NCBI RefSeq assembly: GCF_047496725.1
Contig: NC_132978.1
Location: 8,095,001 to 8,159,000, forward strand
Length of the DNA: 64,000 bases
Reading direction: 5' to 3'
Origin: Anoplolepis gracilipes
Taxonomy: Eukaryota > Arthropoda > Insecta > Hymenoptera > Formicidae
Shown here one piece after another: positions 25,280 to 35,179 of this stretch; within the stretch, counting starts at the first letter, position 1; every line of letters begins with the position of its first letter. The position numbers and the translations under genes are program-made. The notes beneath the pieces were generated by a model, which worked only from the letters and a program-made list of their open reading frames with translations, did not search any database and was not told the DNA's origin.

Positions 25280-27363
25280 CATTTTAATATAATATTATTA
25301 TGATCTGTATTATATCTATAAAAATATGAATATTTTCATTCCGTAAAATAATAAAATTTGATCGGTGTATATATTTCTGAAAAAATATATATATGTATAT
25401 ATATTAATATAAATATTCTTTTTATTTGTAAAAGCTCTTGCTGCAAAGTTGACATTTTATCGTAAATAAATTTAAAAAGGGACAAGTATTTTTGGATAAA
25501 ATACATAGAATGTTTTACAGAATATATGAGAAACACGTAAAAGATTGGAGAAGAGCGACAACTCTTTTGAAAAATTGTTCGGGGCATCGCGGAAGTGGGA
25601 AATTATGCATACGAATAGAAGTAAGACGATTATGACGCCGGTTAAAGTGTCATTAGTATGCCGTAGCATGCGTGGAAAGCGATGGCGAGACGCAGTGAAA
25701 CTTAACAAGAATATCGATTTCGCATTTCGCTGCCGCGATCGACTCTTTAAATAGTCGTGCGCGCGCGTGGCACCGCACGATGATGATACCCGTCTCTAGA
25801 CTCCGACAAAGTTGGTTAAAACGCTTACCGTGTTGCGTCGGGAAATCAAATGAGTGTTTATCACGCGGCACGTGGAGGGCAATTCTTATTTTTTTCGTTG
25901 TCACGCTGGAAAGCGTGTAGCATCCGCAAAGTGCTGCCGGACGAACGGATGCGCGGATATTACGGTGGATTAGTCCCTGATTTATTAATCCACTTTTCTC
26001 GGCAGTGCCGACCACTGCCGCCCCAGTTGAGTGAATCCACGCGAGGGAAAGATCTTTCTTCCTTCGTAACCGAGCAGCATTATCTTCCGGGAGAAAAAGA
26101 GGGATTCGGGAAGATCGAAAGAGGGAGACAGTAGAAATAGTGTCATCGTTTCTTCTTTATCCGCACGCTTAATACGTTTGCCATTTCCAACGGTAAATTT
26201 TCCTGGACGATAAAGGCCGCGGAATCCGCTTCCGTCCGCCAAGATCGATGGACGGACAGCGTCGCGAACAGCGGCGAATCGGAGCATCGATCTCACGGTC
26301 GTGGAGAGAAAATGTTTTCGATTAGCGCGATGACGGCGACGAATTTGCGACAATTGAAATTCACGGGTCTTTCTCGTGGAAATTTATGACGACGCGTAAA
26401 TTACCGAAAGAACTTTTTATTTAAAGATCTATTGTTTTGTCATAGGAAATTCTTTTTTTTTATTTTTTTTTATTATTATTATTCATTTCACAAAGTTTTT
26501 CTATCATAATTTCTCTTGTTCAAGTATTATTTCGATAAATATCTCACATATATGCGGAGCGTACATTATAGATTGTTACTCGCGTATAAAAATATTGAAA
26601 AATACTGAAGTGGTTGAAGTGGTTCGCTGAATCACATTCTGGCATAGTGCCGATTCGATCGATCTACGCCACGTTTAGGAGCTTGACGGAGTAAAGTTCA
26701 AAGCCCTTCAGACGTTGGAAACGCTCTCTTGTCTCCTTTGCTCGAAGGGCGAAGATCGCGGCAAACTATACTGTCAGAGGAATACGAGATGTAGCTTCGG
26801 CAAGAGGAGTAGCTTTTAGTGAGGAAGGTTAAAGTAACCGGCTTCGGAGTTGTCGTTTGTGAAAGTACACTTTGAATATTGGACTGGACCAACTGGAGAG
26901 ATGCTGCGATGTTAGGCTAGGTCACAAGCTCCGAGCATGGAAGGACGGAGGAATCCTCTTTGACTTGACATCTTGACAAAATTTCAGGCTATAGTCGGCG
27001 CTTTTAATTTTTCACGAGGACTAATTGCGAATTGATGTGAGCGAGCAATCAATAGAATGCCGACTTAAATCTTTCGCTTTGTTTAATCGCAGTACAAGCA
27101 GTCGCAGTAGAGCTGAATTTTCGTAGAGAATAGTTATTTAATAATAATTTTTTAAATCTTGCATTATAAAAAAAGAACTATATTGTATGTATTATGCATA
27201 CAATAATGTAATCGTTATTATCGATTTAATAGTACAGATAAATGATTTTTATCATTTAATATTATTTGATGTGAAATATGTTTTTAAATTGTCACAATAT
27301 TGAATTTACTGTTAGTTCCAATCTGAGAGAAAGTGAGAATATTCTATATTATTCACATTATTT
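25280..27363. other. Mixed non-coding stretch
   Basis: 25,540-26,380 is GC-balanced with overlapping chance frames on both strands (for example plus 25,850-26,134 and minus 25,985-26,353), none with a splice context I trust. 26,690-26,960 holds a minus frame of about 64 codons with balanced codon use but no ATG. The rest is A/T-rich. Confidence 0.45.
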
Positions 27364-27586
27364 TTACTGATCTCTGCGCGTCACGCAATAGTCGTGACAG
27401 TCCACCATTTTCGCCTGACTGTTCATGTCGCCCACGTGTGTACGGTAGATGATGATGGATCCCGGTCGGACGATAAAGCTGATCCTCGAAGGCAAACACG
27501 CGTAGGGGATAACCGTTGTGACGTCCGAAAGCATAGTATTAGATATACTGCCACTCCACCATAGTATATCGAAGGTCGTTTGTATC
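27364..27586 (-). CDS. Candidate terminal coding exon, unknown protein
   Basis: The exon would start after the acceptor ACCACGATCACAG (minus strand, 27,587-27,599), contribute the third base of a split codon, then 73 codons and a TAA at 27,364. The peptide includes FDILWWSGSISNTML, SRISFIVRPGSIIIYR and CHDYCVTRRDQ. Most of the last 55 codons end in G or C, while the other open minus frame over the same bases does not show this bias, which favours this frame. Two cysteines lie in the CHDYC motif and another in PYACLP. It joins in phase to either upstream candidate exon (28,872-28,960 or 28,273-28,475). I do not recognise the family. Confidence 0.35.
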
Positions 27587-28272
27587 CTGTGATCGTGGTA
27601 GCACACGCAGCGAGAAAAACTAGCTGTGATAACATATGCAAGCGGTCGCAAAAGCGACATTTTCTTGCTTCTTTTGAACAAAATGTACAGAACAAAAATA
27701 AGACCATTCGCTCCTCGAACTTTCTATTGATAATAAACAGCTCTCTCTCTTTCTCTCTCACTCTTTGTCTTTCTTTCTAGAGTTTATTATAGTAAGATTT
27801 CAAGTATATACATCTCGTCTTGTTCTGGACTTTAGCCGTACTTTTACCGAGCGTACTTAATAAATACTCTGGATAATAATAGCGTCTTCAACGTTAATGA
27901 TAATAATAATGTTTGCAAAAAAAATTCCCATTAAAGGTGCTCACGAATTCATTAGAAAGTTGCGACGTATCATTAGCCAATCGATCGCGTTTGCGATTAT
28001 CGATCAATTTATACGAATCGAAAGTTTAATATCTAGCGGATACTTGACAATTTTTCTTTAGCGTACTTTGACTTTTTCTTCTTCTTCGGGAAACGCATCG
28101 AGCTGTCAGATCGTCGCGTAAGCTCTCACGCGAAACAGAGTCATTGCCGATGAGGACGTCGGTAGAGCGAGGTTGGAAAGTGAGGTTGGAATGTCTGTTG
28201 GCCGGTCGGCTACGGTAAATATTTGTGTGGTGTTCGTGCGTGAAGAGAGCGACGGATAATTTATACACTTAC
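27587..28272 (-). other. Putative intron of the minus-strand model
   Basis: Bounded on the minus strand by donor CTG|GTAAGTG (28,267-28,272) and acceptor CACAG (27,587-27,591). Contains a CT-rich tract (27,741-27,775) and AATAATAAT runs. A 112-codon minus frame at 27,423-27,761 overlaps its 3' end but has A/T-ending codons and starts with GTG. Confidence 0.3.
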
Positions 28273-28475
28273 CAGGCGCAACATCTTCTCGCGCATCGTA
28301 TCGTTGTATCTAGAGCCCCCTCGTGTTCGAAGTCCCCCCGAAGGCATGCGACGTCGCCGCGGCCTGCCATGTATATATTTTCTTTCCTTTCCTCTCTCAA
28401 TCTCAATCTTAAATTTTCGCTTCTTCTTTTATCACGTAGCCGACGCGCGCGTGTAACGTCGGCATCTTTCGACAT
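28273..28475 (-). CDS. Candidate first coding exon (alternative), unknown protein
   Basis: An ATG at 28,475 (minus) starts a 67-codon frame: MSKDADVTRARRLRDKRR, then a charged, helix-prone stretch (RLRLREERKEN), then a Gly/Asp-rich part (MAGRGDVACLRGD) and a Cys-rich end. It ends with two bases of a split codon at CTG|GTAAGTG, an excellent donor. That phase matches the acceptor of the terminal exon at 27,586. The plus strand here is pyrimidine-rich. No family recognised, and coding status rests on start, donor and phase only. Confidence 0.25.
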
Positions 28476-28871
28476 AATGAGTGTAATCCGGGGAAATATA
28501 TTCTCTAGCCGTCAGGACAGCGAGCGTTATGCGATATTCATCGAATCAGGTTTATTCTTTAATATGTTGCTTCAAGAACGGCGCATAAGAGAGGAGATGG
28601 TTCTTGTCTCTATTTTTTATTTTCATTCCGATCACCACGCAATTTTTACGTGCAATTTTAAAATAATTTATTCTTTCTTATATCTTTAAATAAAAATATA
28701 AATAAAAGAAACAAATTAAAAAATTGAAAAGTACCCTGAGGTATAATACAATACATATACAATATACTATTCGGGATTGCATTCTAGGATATAGATTTTA
28801 TAGCACTATAGGCTGCGCGAAAGAGAGACAAACGGGAGCAGCAAGCTAAAGTCTTCTTTGTTCGGTCTTAC

Positions 28872-28960
28872 CGCCGCTCATCTGGTCGCTGGAACTCGTC
28901 CGGTATGAGGTTAAGGACCTCGATTGAGCCCCTGTTTAACCGCGTCTCTGTGTGCAATAT
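28872..28960 (-). CDS. Candidate internal coding exon, unknown protein
   Basis: Minus strand: acceptor GACCTACCACAG, then 29 codons plus two bases, then donor GCG|GTAAGA (28,866-28,871). The peptide runs ILHTETRLNRG, then SIEVLNLIPDEFQRPDERR. It looks like ordinary globular protein and most codons end in G, C or A with no rare-codon runs. The end phase (+2) fits the terminal exon at 27,586, skipping the alternative first exon. The polypyrimidine tract before the acceptor is only moderate. A shorter exon starting at 28,931 after AAACAG is possible. No upstream partner exon was identified. Confidence 0.3.
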
Positions 28961-29884
28961 CTGTGGTAGGTCGAGACCCAATTACAATGTGCCTCTCCTC
29001 GGCGAAAACTTGGACGAACCGCAAAATTAGACGTTTGAAGGGGGTCGATGAAATTACAGGCTTAACACGTCGCGGGTCGTGCTCGCCGTGAGAGCAACCG
29101 TAATCGCGTTCGTTCGTGACATATCGATTTAAAATATGGTATATCGAATGGAATATTTATTTCGAGGTCAATCAAGCCATTATCGTACATGGATTATATC
29201 GTGCATGGATTATGTCGTAAAGTTTATATATAACGTACAATAAGCGATAAGCGTTATGACAAGCATTCGTACGGTTGCATAATTTTTGTTCTGAATTTAT
29301 TTCAAGTCATGCAAGCGCCATTTATTCACGCTCTATTACTCCTTCACGCATTAAATTGAAAAAAGGAACTGTCAGAAATATCCTCCGATAGAAATAAACA
29401 GCAGTACGATATCACTCTGCCATTTTCCGATGGCAAATTGTAAAAGCTCTGACGCGCGCGCGGGTTATATCTCGACATTACGATTCAGTAAATCTAATTC
29501 CGTATCGAGCACACAGAGATACGGTGATTTACTACTGCTTGACGTTTCATGTGACGGAAACATTCATGGACGTCGTACGATGTCGTACGCTCAGCAGCAA
29601 CGTACTCTCTTTGCCTTGGATATTACTATTTAACGCGTCTAATTTTGCACCGTGACCTCGCTCTTTCTCTCTTTATATTTCGGTTTGTGACACCGACGGG
29701 GTCGTCAGGTTACGAGTTCGATTCAAACGCGCACCATCGTCCGATTTTCAGAGCCGAGAATTATTTTGGCTCGACATTCGGTCAACTCCTAGAGTGAATA
29801 TCGGCCACTCGGCCGGGTCAGGTCCTTTGAACCGGCCTCGTGTGCACACACTTGTGCCCGTGCTCCAAAAAGAAAAAAACTTTT
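28961..29884. other. Non-coding stretch with a 16-bp tandem duplication
   Basis: TATCGTACATGGATTA (29,181-29,196) is followed at once by TATCGTGCATGGATTA (29,197-29,212), one mismatch apart. The rest shows no gene. 29,640-29,880 is GC-balanced. Confidence 0.6.
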
Positions 29885-29917
29885 CCAGCCAGCCAACCGA
29901 CCGACCGGCCAGCCAGC
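29885..29917. repeat. CCAG/CCAA/CCGA tetranucleotide tract
   Basis: Imperfect tetranucleotide array of the same C-C-R-N family as the tracts at 30,807 and 31,300. Confidence 0.85.
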
Positions 29918-30048
29918 TCGAGAGAGCACAAGCCGGCTAGCCTGTAATCTCCGCCCGACTCGATGGGTGTAATTGGATCTTTCGGGTTTGTACGATCGGA
30001 CTCGCGATGGCGGTGAGAGATTGTTAAAAAAATTCCGATCGCCAAATC

Positions 30049-30600
30049 CTATCCGGATATCGGAAACAGTTCACCGGACGATTGCGTGGTCTCGCTCCGG
30101 TTGATCTTTAAATGGAAATTCTTTTTCCTCTTTCGTATTAACATTGAGGTCAAAGCAAATCTAAGCGTGTAAGAACTTGAAGAGGTAAAAAAAATCCTAG
30201 CTTGATGAATTTATGAAAGATGAGAAAGATGAAAAGGATATTTATCATGTAACTCTACATGTATTTTTGTCGTTCTTCTGTAAATTTAAATATTGAAGGA
30301 AAATGTAATGTGCAGAAATATATTTTAGTTGTTTTAAATTAAGTACAAACCTAGAATGTACATATTTACTTAATATTACAATATCATGTAAAAAATATAA
30401 ATATCTGCCTTACGGATAAATTGAAAAATATCATTAAGAAAAGAAATTGTTAAAAATTAAATATTATTTACATACAATATAAAATTTACGAAAATGAAGC
30501 GTAATATTAAACAATCATTGTACATCAGTTTGATATTATATCTTTGAACATATACATTTAAAGATATATATCTTGAAGAAATATTACTATCGATTTATTT
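30049..30600. other. A/T-rich non-coding stretch
   Basis: Nothing recognisable. Low-complexity A/T sequence. Confidence 0.55.
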
Positions 30601-30806
30601 TCTGCGATCGCGTTGGAGTTTGTGAATCATCGATACCCGCGAACTCTCTTCGTTGGAGTCTGTCGGAAGTTTTGCAGTTTCCTCCTACGCGGTGGTGGCG
30701 CAGCGGTACAATCCGCGCGCGATCGAAGGAAGGATGCCACGGGGTGGGTGCCGGCCGGCAAGCCCCGCAAGCACGTTGGATATTGTAGGAAGCGCGCAGT
30801 GAGCAT

Positions 30807-30869
30807 GCCAGCCAGCCAGCCAGCCAGCCTGCCTGCCTGCCTGCCTTGCCTGCCTGCTTGCCTGCCTGG
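30807..30869. repeat. (CCAG)6(CCTG)n tetranucleotide array
   Basis: CCAG units (30,808-30,828) change to CCTG/CCTTG units up to 30,869. The CCAG part is the reverse complement of the CTGG phase of the larger array at 30,942, so the two could pair as a long stem around the intervening 70 bp. Confidence 0.93.
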
Positions 30870-30941
30870 CTGTTCGATCAATATTGCCATGGCTACGACG
30901 TGCAACGTGGAGGAGAAAGAAGAGTAGGCGGAGTAAGTGGC

Positions 30942-30989
30942 GGCTGGCTGGCTGGATGGCTGGCTGGATGGCTGGCCGGCCGGCCGGCC

Positions 30990-31068
<79 letters not shown>

Positions 31069-31093
31069 TGACTGGCTGGCTGGCTGGCTGACT
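30942..31093. repeat. (GGCT)n tetranucleotide array, about 150 bp
   Basis: About 37 GGCT units with GGAT variants at the left end, a GGCC patch (30,973-30,990) and GACT variants at the right end. Interruptions cluster at the edges and the core is uniform, as expected from recent slippage in the core. The Ala-Gly-Trp-Leu and Gln-Pro-Ala-Ser repeat frames are artefacts. Confidence 0.97.
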
Positions 31094-31234
31094 GGGAGAC
31101 TGGTAGAGGGATGGTTGCTCATATCCCGGTTACACACCGCCGAGGGGGTTGAGAAGAAGCGGGTCCGATTCGCAAGGGGTTGGCTGCGGTGGCGAGGGGG
31201 ACTCGGGGGACCGCTTGGGCGTGCGGAGGTTACA

Positions 31235-31264
31235 ACGTAGTAGTAGAAATACGTACTACTACGT
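31235..31264. repeat. 11-bp perfect inverted repeat
   Basis: ACGTAGTAGTA (31,235-31,245) pairs exactly with 31,254-31,264 across an 8-nt loop, next to the GGCT array. Confidence 0.85.
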
Positions 31265-31299
31265 CACGAGACCTACACCTTGCCCCACCGCGTCCCAAC

Positions 31300-31427
31300 G
31301 AACCAACCAGCCAGCCAACCAACCAACCGACCGACCGAGCGACCCCGAGTGTTTCTACTCGCGCGCGCGATTCATGACGAGTTACGAACTACCTTGTCGT
31401 CGTCGTCGTCGTCGTCGTCGTCGTCTC
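31300..31427. repeat. (AACC/GACC)n tract and (TCG)10 array
   Basis: AACC/AGCC/GACC tetranucleotides occupy 31,300-31,338. A TCG trinucleotide array occupies 31,396-31,426. Long plus frames spanning 31,149-31,597 gain their length from these repeats and start with non-ATG codons. Confidence 0.93.
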
Positions 31428-31599
31428 TCGCGCTTTGCCAGACCACCCCGAAGAAAAGAGCGCGCAGAATCGGTACATCGCGGATTTTTTCGTCGTGCAC
31501 CTACCAATCGGCGTTTATACGATCGTTCCTCTTTGTCGATTTTAATCTTCGTCTCGCCTCGGGTTATAGTAGTCCGTTACATGCATTTGTAAATTAAGA

Positions 31600-32240
31600 G
31601 AGGACTCTTGTAATTAATATTGTAATTAAAACATTCAATTTTTTTAAATTTTCTATTTCACCATTATTTATATGAAGAAAATCTTGAAAGTGTTTTTATT
31701 ACTCGTTATTAATTGCCTTACGAAAAAAAAAATAATCTTGACAAAAACTCCAGTAAAAAATTATTTACATGTTGTTTAATACAACAATACGATTCTAAGA
31801 ATAATTATCGTAAACTAGAGAAAAATTAACTTCTATAACTGTCTTTTATTTTCATGTAGATCATAGTACAGTCTTCGCGTCTTCGCTCATAAACTGAAAG
31901 TCACGGTTCGTTATTTCAGTAAGAAACATTTTTACTGGACTCTGACACATAAAATGTCATATTTCAATAAATACCCGCGTTCTTCCTTCTGCATTCTTCT
32001 TTTTTACTACTTTTGCAATATAAAATGCGTTTTATTCCGGCACTTTTTCTTATGGTTCGCCGACTTTCATCCGTGAAGTCTACAACATTGCGATAGAAGC
32101 GCGGGCAGCTGCCATCGGCGCGAAATAGAAGAGTGAGCATTATACGCGCTGGTTGTATCGATTCTCGATATCTCGCTCTGGTCTTGACGTCGGCAGGTAA
32201 TCGGTAACGCGAATCGTGTTTGCCGCCGCCGCAAGCGCGC
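31600..32240. other. Non-coding stretch
   Basis: A/T-rich to 32,030, then GC-balanced. Minus frames of 95-103 codons (31,964-32,378) overlap each other in different phases and show no splice context. Confidence 0.5.
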
Positions 32241-32273
32241 GCATTTCTCACTGTTCGATGTACGATCGCATTT

Positions 32274-32446
32274 GCGACCTATTTCGCAAGACCTCGAGTA
32301 TAAATGAGGACCACCTGTCGTTGACATTTCTGACCAATTGACTACGCAGGAGCGTCGGGCGACCTGCCTGATCGTCACACACTCGATCGTTCGTGATTAA
32401 TTTCGTGAGGCCTCGAATATAAGCATTATGATCTGCCGCTGACATA
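32274..32446. repeat. Diverged tandem duplication, period 118-119 bp
   Basis: Copy 1 (about 32,274-32,328) and copy 2 (about 32,393-32,446) share TTTCGYRAGRCCTCGARTAT and CTGYCGYTGACAT blocks, roughly three quarters identical over 55 bp, with a 1-bp indel between blocks. The period is not a multiple of three, so this is unlikely to be a protein repeat. The 89-codon minus frame crossing it (32,248-32,517, TTG start) is therefore doubtful. Confidence 0.7.
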
Positions 32447-32552
32447 TACTTTGTCCATTTAGAATACGACGGTAGAGGGTCTTTGAAATTATGTCCGCGG
32501 TAATTTGGGAATTTCAATCAGAATCGATATAAAACTAGTTCATTTATTTTGG

Positions 32553-32720
32553 TACACGAAGAAAATTTTATATTAAAAATTACTGTGGAACTGTAAAAAT
32601 TACATTAATTACGTCAATTTTTACAGTTTTACATAGCATTTTATATAACTTGAAATGTTCCTAATGATCCACAGTTGTTACATACCATAGTAATTTTTAA
32701 TATAAAATTTTCTCCGTGTA
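32553..32720. mobile_element. Hairpin MITE-like element A, 168 bp
   Basis: TACACGAAGAAAATTTTATA (32,553-) and its continuation TTAAAAATTACT are mirrored as AGTAATTTTTAA and TATAAAATTTTCTCCGTGTA at the right end (to 32,720), with one mismatch in about 33 bp. The centre is a second hairpin, ACTGTAAAAATT against AATTTTTACAGT. No coding capacity. The whole element can fold on itself, the hallmark of a foldback or MITE sequence mobilised by another element's transposase. Confidence 0.82.
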
Positions 32721-32732
32721 TCGCGTGGTTTA

Positions 32733-33147
32733 AGAAAAAACTATAGACGGATCAACTTTGGCAAAATTTGGCAAATTTAATACATTTTGAGATTTATAAA
32801 TTTGATTGCGTAAAGTACTTTCAGCCTTTTAAAATATAAAATTAATAATTAATTTGTGAGTTAAAGATTTGTCCTGCAAAATATAACTTAATCTTAAAAT
32901 TGTAAATATTATATCGAATTAACTTTTTTATAGTGACTGTATCACAAAAATTTTATAGTAACTATACACAAACATTTATGAAAAATATGAAATTTTACAA
33001 GAAAAATCTTAAATCCTAACTCACAAAATAATTATTAATTTTATATTTTAAAATGATAAAAATATTTTGCGCAGTGTCAAAATCATTAATCTCGAAATGT
33101 ATTAGATTTATCAATTTTTGACGTAGCTGATCCATCTAGTTTTTTTA
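32733..33147. mobile_element. Hairpin MITE-like element B, about 415 bp
   Basis: The outer 130 bp on each side are inverted copies: AAACTATAGACGGATCAACT at left against the reverse complement of TGATCCATCTAGTTTTTTT at right. Shared internal blocks include TTTTAAAATATAAAATTAAT and TTGTGAGTTA. Divergence is higher than in element A (perhaps 75-80% between arms), so it is probably older. The centre (about 32,870-33,010) is A/T-rich and non-coding. A TTAA word lies near each outer end, but a target-site duplication is not clear. Confidence 0.78.
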
Positions 33148-33150
33148 ACA

Positions 33151-34400
33151 CAACAAAATCGATGTGCAACGGGCCGACATGTATTAATAGTAACCAGAAT
33201 CACCAATTACATTATTGCTCTATATACATAGTAGCAGTATGCATTAAACGAAATTAAGTAATTTATAAATAATATTATAAAGGAGAGAGAAAGAGATATG
33301 AAAATGATGTGAATTATATTGCTTCATCAATATTTTGTAGCTTTATTCTTGTGTCAATAAATCATGCCGTTCGTTCGTATAGGCTTATAATTAGTTATAT
33401 TAGTTTATGATGATTATGCTTTAGAGTTTATTGTAATTTTTTTCTCTTTTTATTTACTCTGTCCCCTTTATCAATATCGATGAAAGATGTTCGTTAATTT
33501 GCCTCGTCTGTGGTTGGAACTTTCATATTAGCCGCGGTTTATTTTTGGCACGCAGGCCGGAAGGGACCCATCGTTGCAGCCAGCTCGTCTGTATTTTAAT
33601 AGATGCACGCTTCACTGAACCAGACCTCTATATTGCGGCGATGCCGACGGATGAACTTTTTGTCCCGCGCTTGTTTGCACACTCGGGTCTCTCCTCTATC
33701 TCGCGCGCATTTTACGCAGGATGCGTCAGGAACGCTCGTACATTTTACACAGCGGCTTAATAACAGACCGAGTTATTCGATTACGTTGTAATCCTTCCGT
33801 CGCAGCGCGCTGTGCTTGCGGAATTAATCCTCTTCCTTTCCCCACATTGCGCGATTTACAGAAAAAAAACTGAATGCTGAAGTATTATAGTCGGTGAAAA
33901 TCAATAACCTACTTATACGTCGTTTTCTATTTTTACCTTGAGAAATTTGTTTTTTGTTTTAGTTTATTAGAAAAACAGAAATCTTTTCTTTTTAACTAAT
34001 CGTAAGTGGAAATAAATTAATTGAGATTGACATTTGGGAGAATGAAATGATTTGCGAAGAATTTTTTTTGTAAGAAAAAAAATATCTTCTCAATCCTATA
34101 ATAACTATATGATTTCGTATAACGTTTCAAAGGTTAATGCGTGGTCAATATGTATAAGCAATATGTATGAATCAAAAATACCATCCCGGATGTACGACTT
34201 ATTTCGAAGCGTTCAATTACGCTACGTAATTCTATATCTGATATGTATGATTACTGCAATTTTTCACATGTAGTCAATTTTGTGTAAGCGCATTTCTCAT
34301 ATAACTATAGCCATATAACTATTTATGAATGTACTATAAATAGACTCGGTGTTATATATTATCGTGCACGCGTCGAGGTACGTACGAAGAAGCTTGATAA
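33151..34400. other. Non-coding stretch
   Basis: A/T-rich with a GC-balanced segment at 33,540-33,840 where two plus frames overlap. No gene supported. Confidence 0.5.
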
Positions 34401-34860
34401 TATTTTATGCAACGGCGAATTTTATGTGTGCGTCGCCGCGTGCGCGCGCGACTCCGCGGCAAGTTTTCGCTCCGAGAGACACGGGCGGTAGAGAGAGGTG
34501 CGCTGCCACGTTTCGCTACAACGTCGACGGGGAAGGGTTTTCGTTCCGCACGCGTTAGCGTGTGCACGAGAAAGATCCCTCTTTACTTTCGTGCGCAGGA
34601 CGCGCCGCAAACGGCCGTGCACGGTGTGTTCCGTGTGTACGCCGGTAGGCCTATACTTGTCGCCCTGACTACGAGACTTCGACTTCCTTTGTTTCACGGT
34701 TCGCCTGCGAAGGCGGAACGCCGCCGCGGTGGGCAACATTGTAAAGCCGCAAGAAAGTATTGCACGTGGGACGACGGCAGCGGCGATGCGGAGAGAGGCG
34801 GAGGAGAGATCGATCCATCGCGTAGGCATCGAGCGTGGAAGCTTCGTGATCGATCGATCC
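34401..34860. other. GC-rich island
   Basis: CpG-dense segment leading into the TCG array. Frames on both strands are open for 190-256 codons, but only because they run through the trinucleotide array that follows. No ATG with a convincing context or splice partner is evident. It could be a promoter or an untranslated exon. Confidence 0.45.
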
Positions 34861-34892
34861 TCGTCGTCGTCGTCGTCGTCGTCGTCGCTGTT

Positions 34893-34939
<47 letters not shown>

Positions 34940-34974
34940 TGTTGTTGTTGTCGTTGTCGTTGTTTTGCGTCCTA
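34861..34974. repeat. (TCG)n/(TTG)n trinucleotide array, 114 bp
   Basis: About 33 TCG units with CTG, GCC and TTG variants, the variants gathering at the 3' end. Read as poly-Ser, poly-Val or poly-Arg (plus) or poly-Asp (minus), which explains the longest frames in the window. Confidence 0.95.
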
Positions 34975-35179
34975 CGCGCGAAGTATCCGACTATCCACGT
35001 GCGTTTTCCGTTCATTCAACGATCCCCGTCTATTCGCGACGGAAGGATCTCTTCCGCTTTCTTAAGACGCTTCAGAAATTCTCGATTACATTCGGTAAAA
35101 ATTACAACGAGAGCTGTCAAATTAGACTACATGTGAAAATTATCGTCATCCGCCGAAGTATATTCACTGAAATATAACT

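Noticed and set aside
28225..28689. 154-codon plus frame
   Set aside because: Starts at a non-ATG codon, runs through pyrimidine-rich DNA and ends in A/T-rich sequence. The minus-strand exon model in the same place has a better start and donor.
29709..29725. GTTCGATTC-like word resembling a tRNA T-loop
   Set aside because: The flanking bases cannot form a T-stem and there is no A box upstream.
30696..30706. TGGCGCAGCGG, resembling a tRNA A box
   Set aside because: No B box (GGTTCGANNCC) or acceptor-stem complementarity was found within the required distance.
30685..31137. 150-codon minus frame with Gln-Pro-Ala-Ser repeats
   Set aside because: It is the GGCT array read in one frame. The repeat period of four means every frame is open, so it carries no coding signal.
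34407..35177. Longest plus-strand frame, 256 codons, and a 197-codon minus frame over the same bases
   Set aside because: Both depend on the (TCG)n array, which cannot encode a stop in these frames, and on a GC-rich island. The start codons and flanks give no gene-like context.
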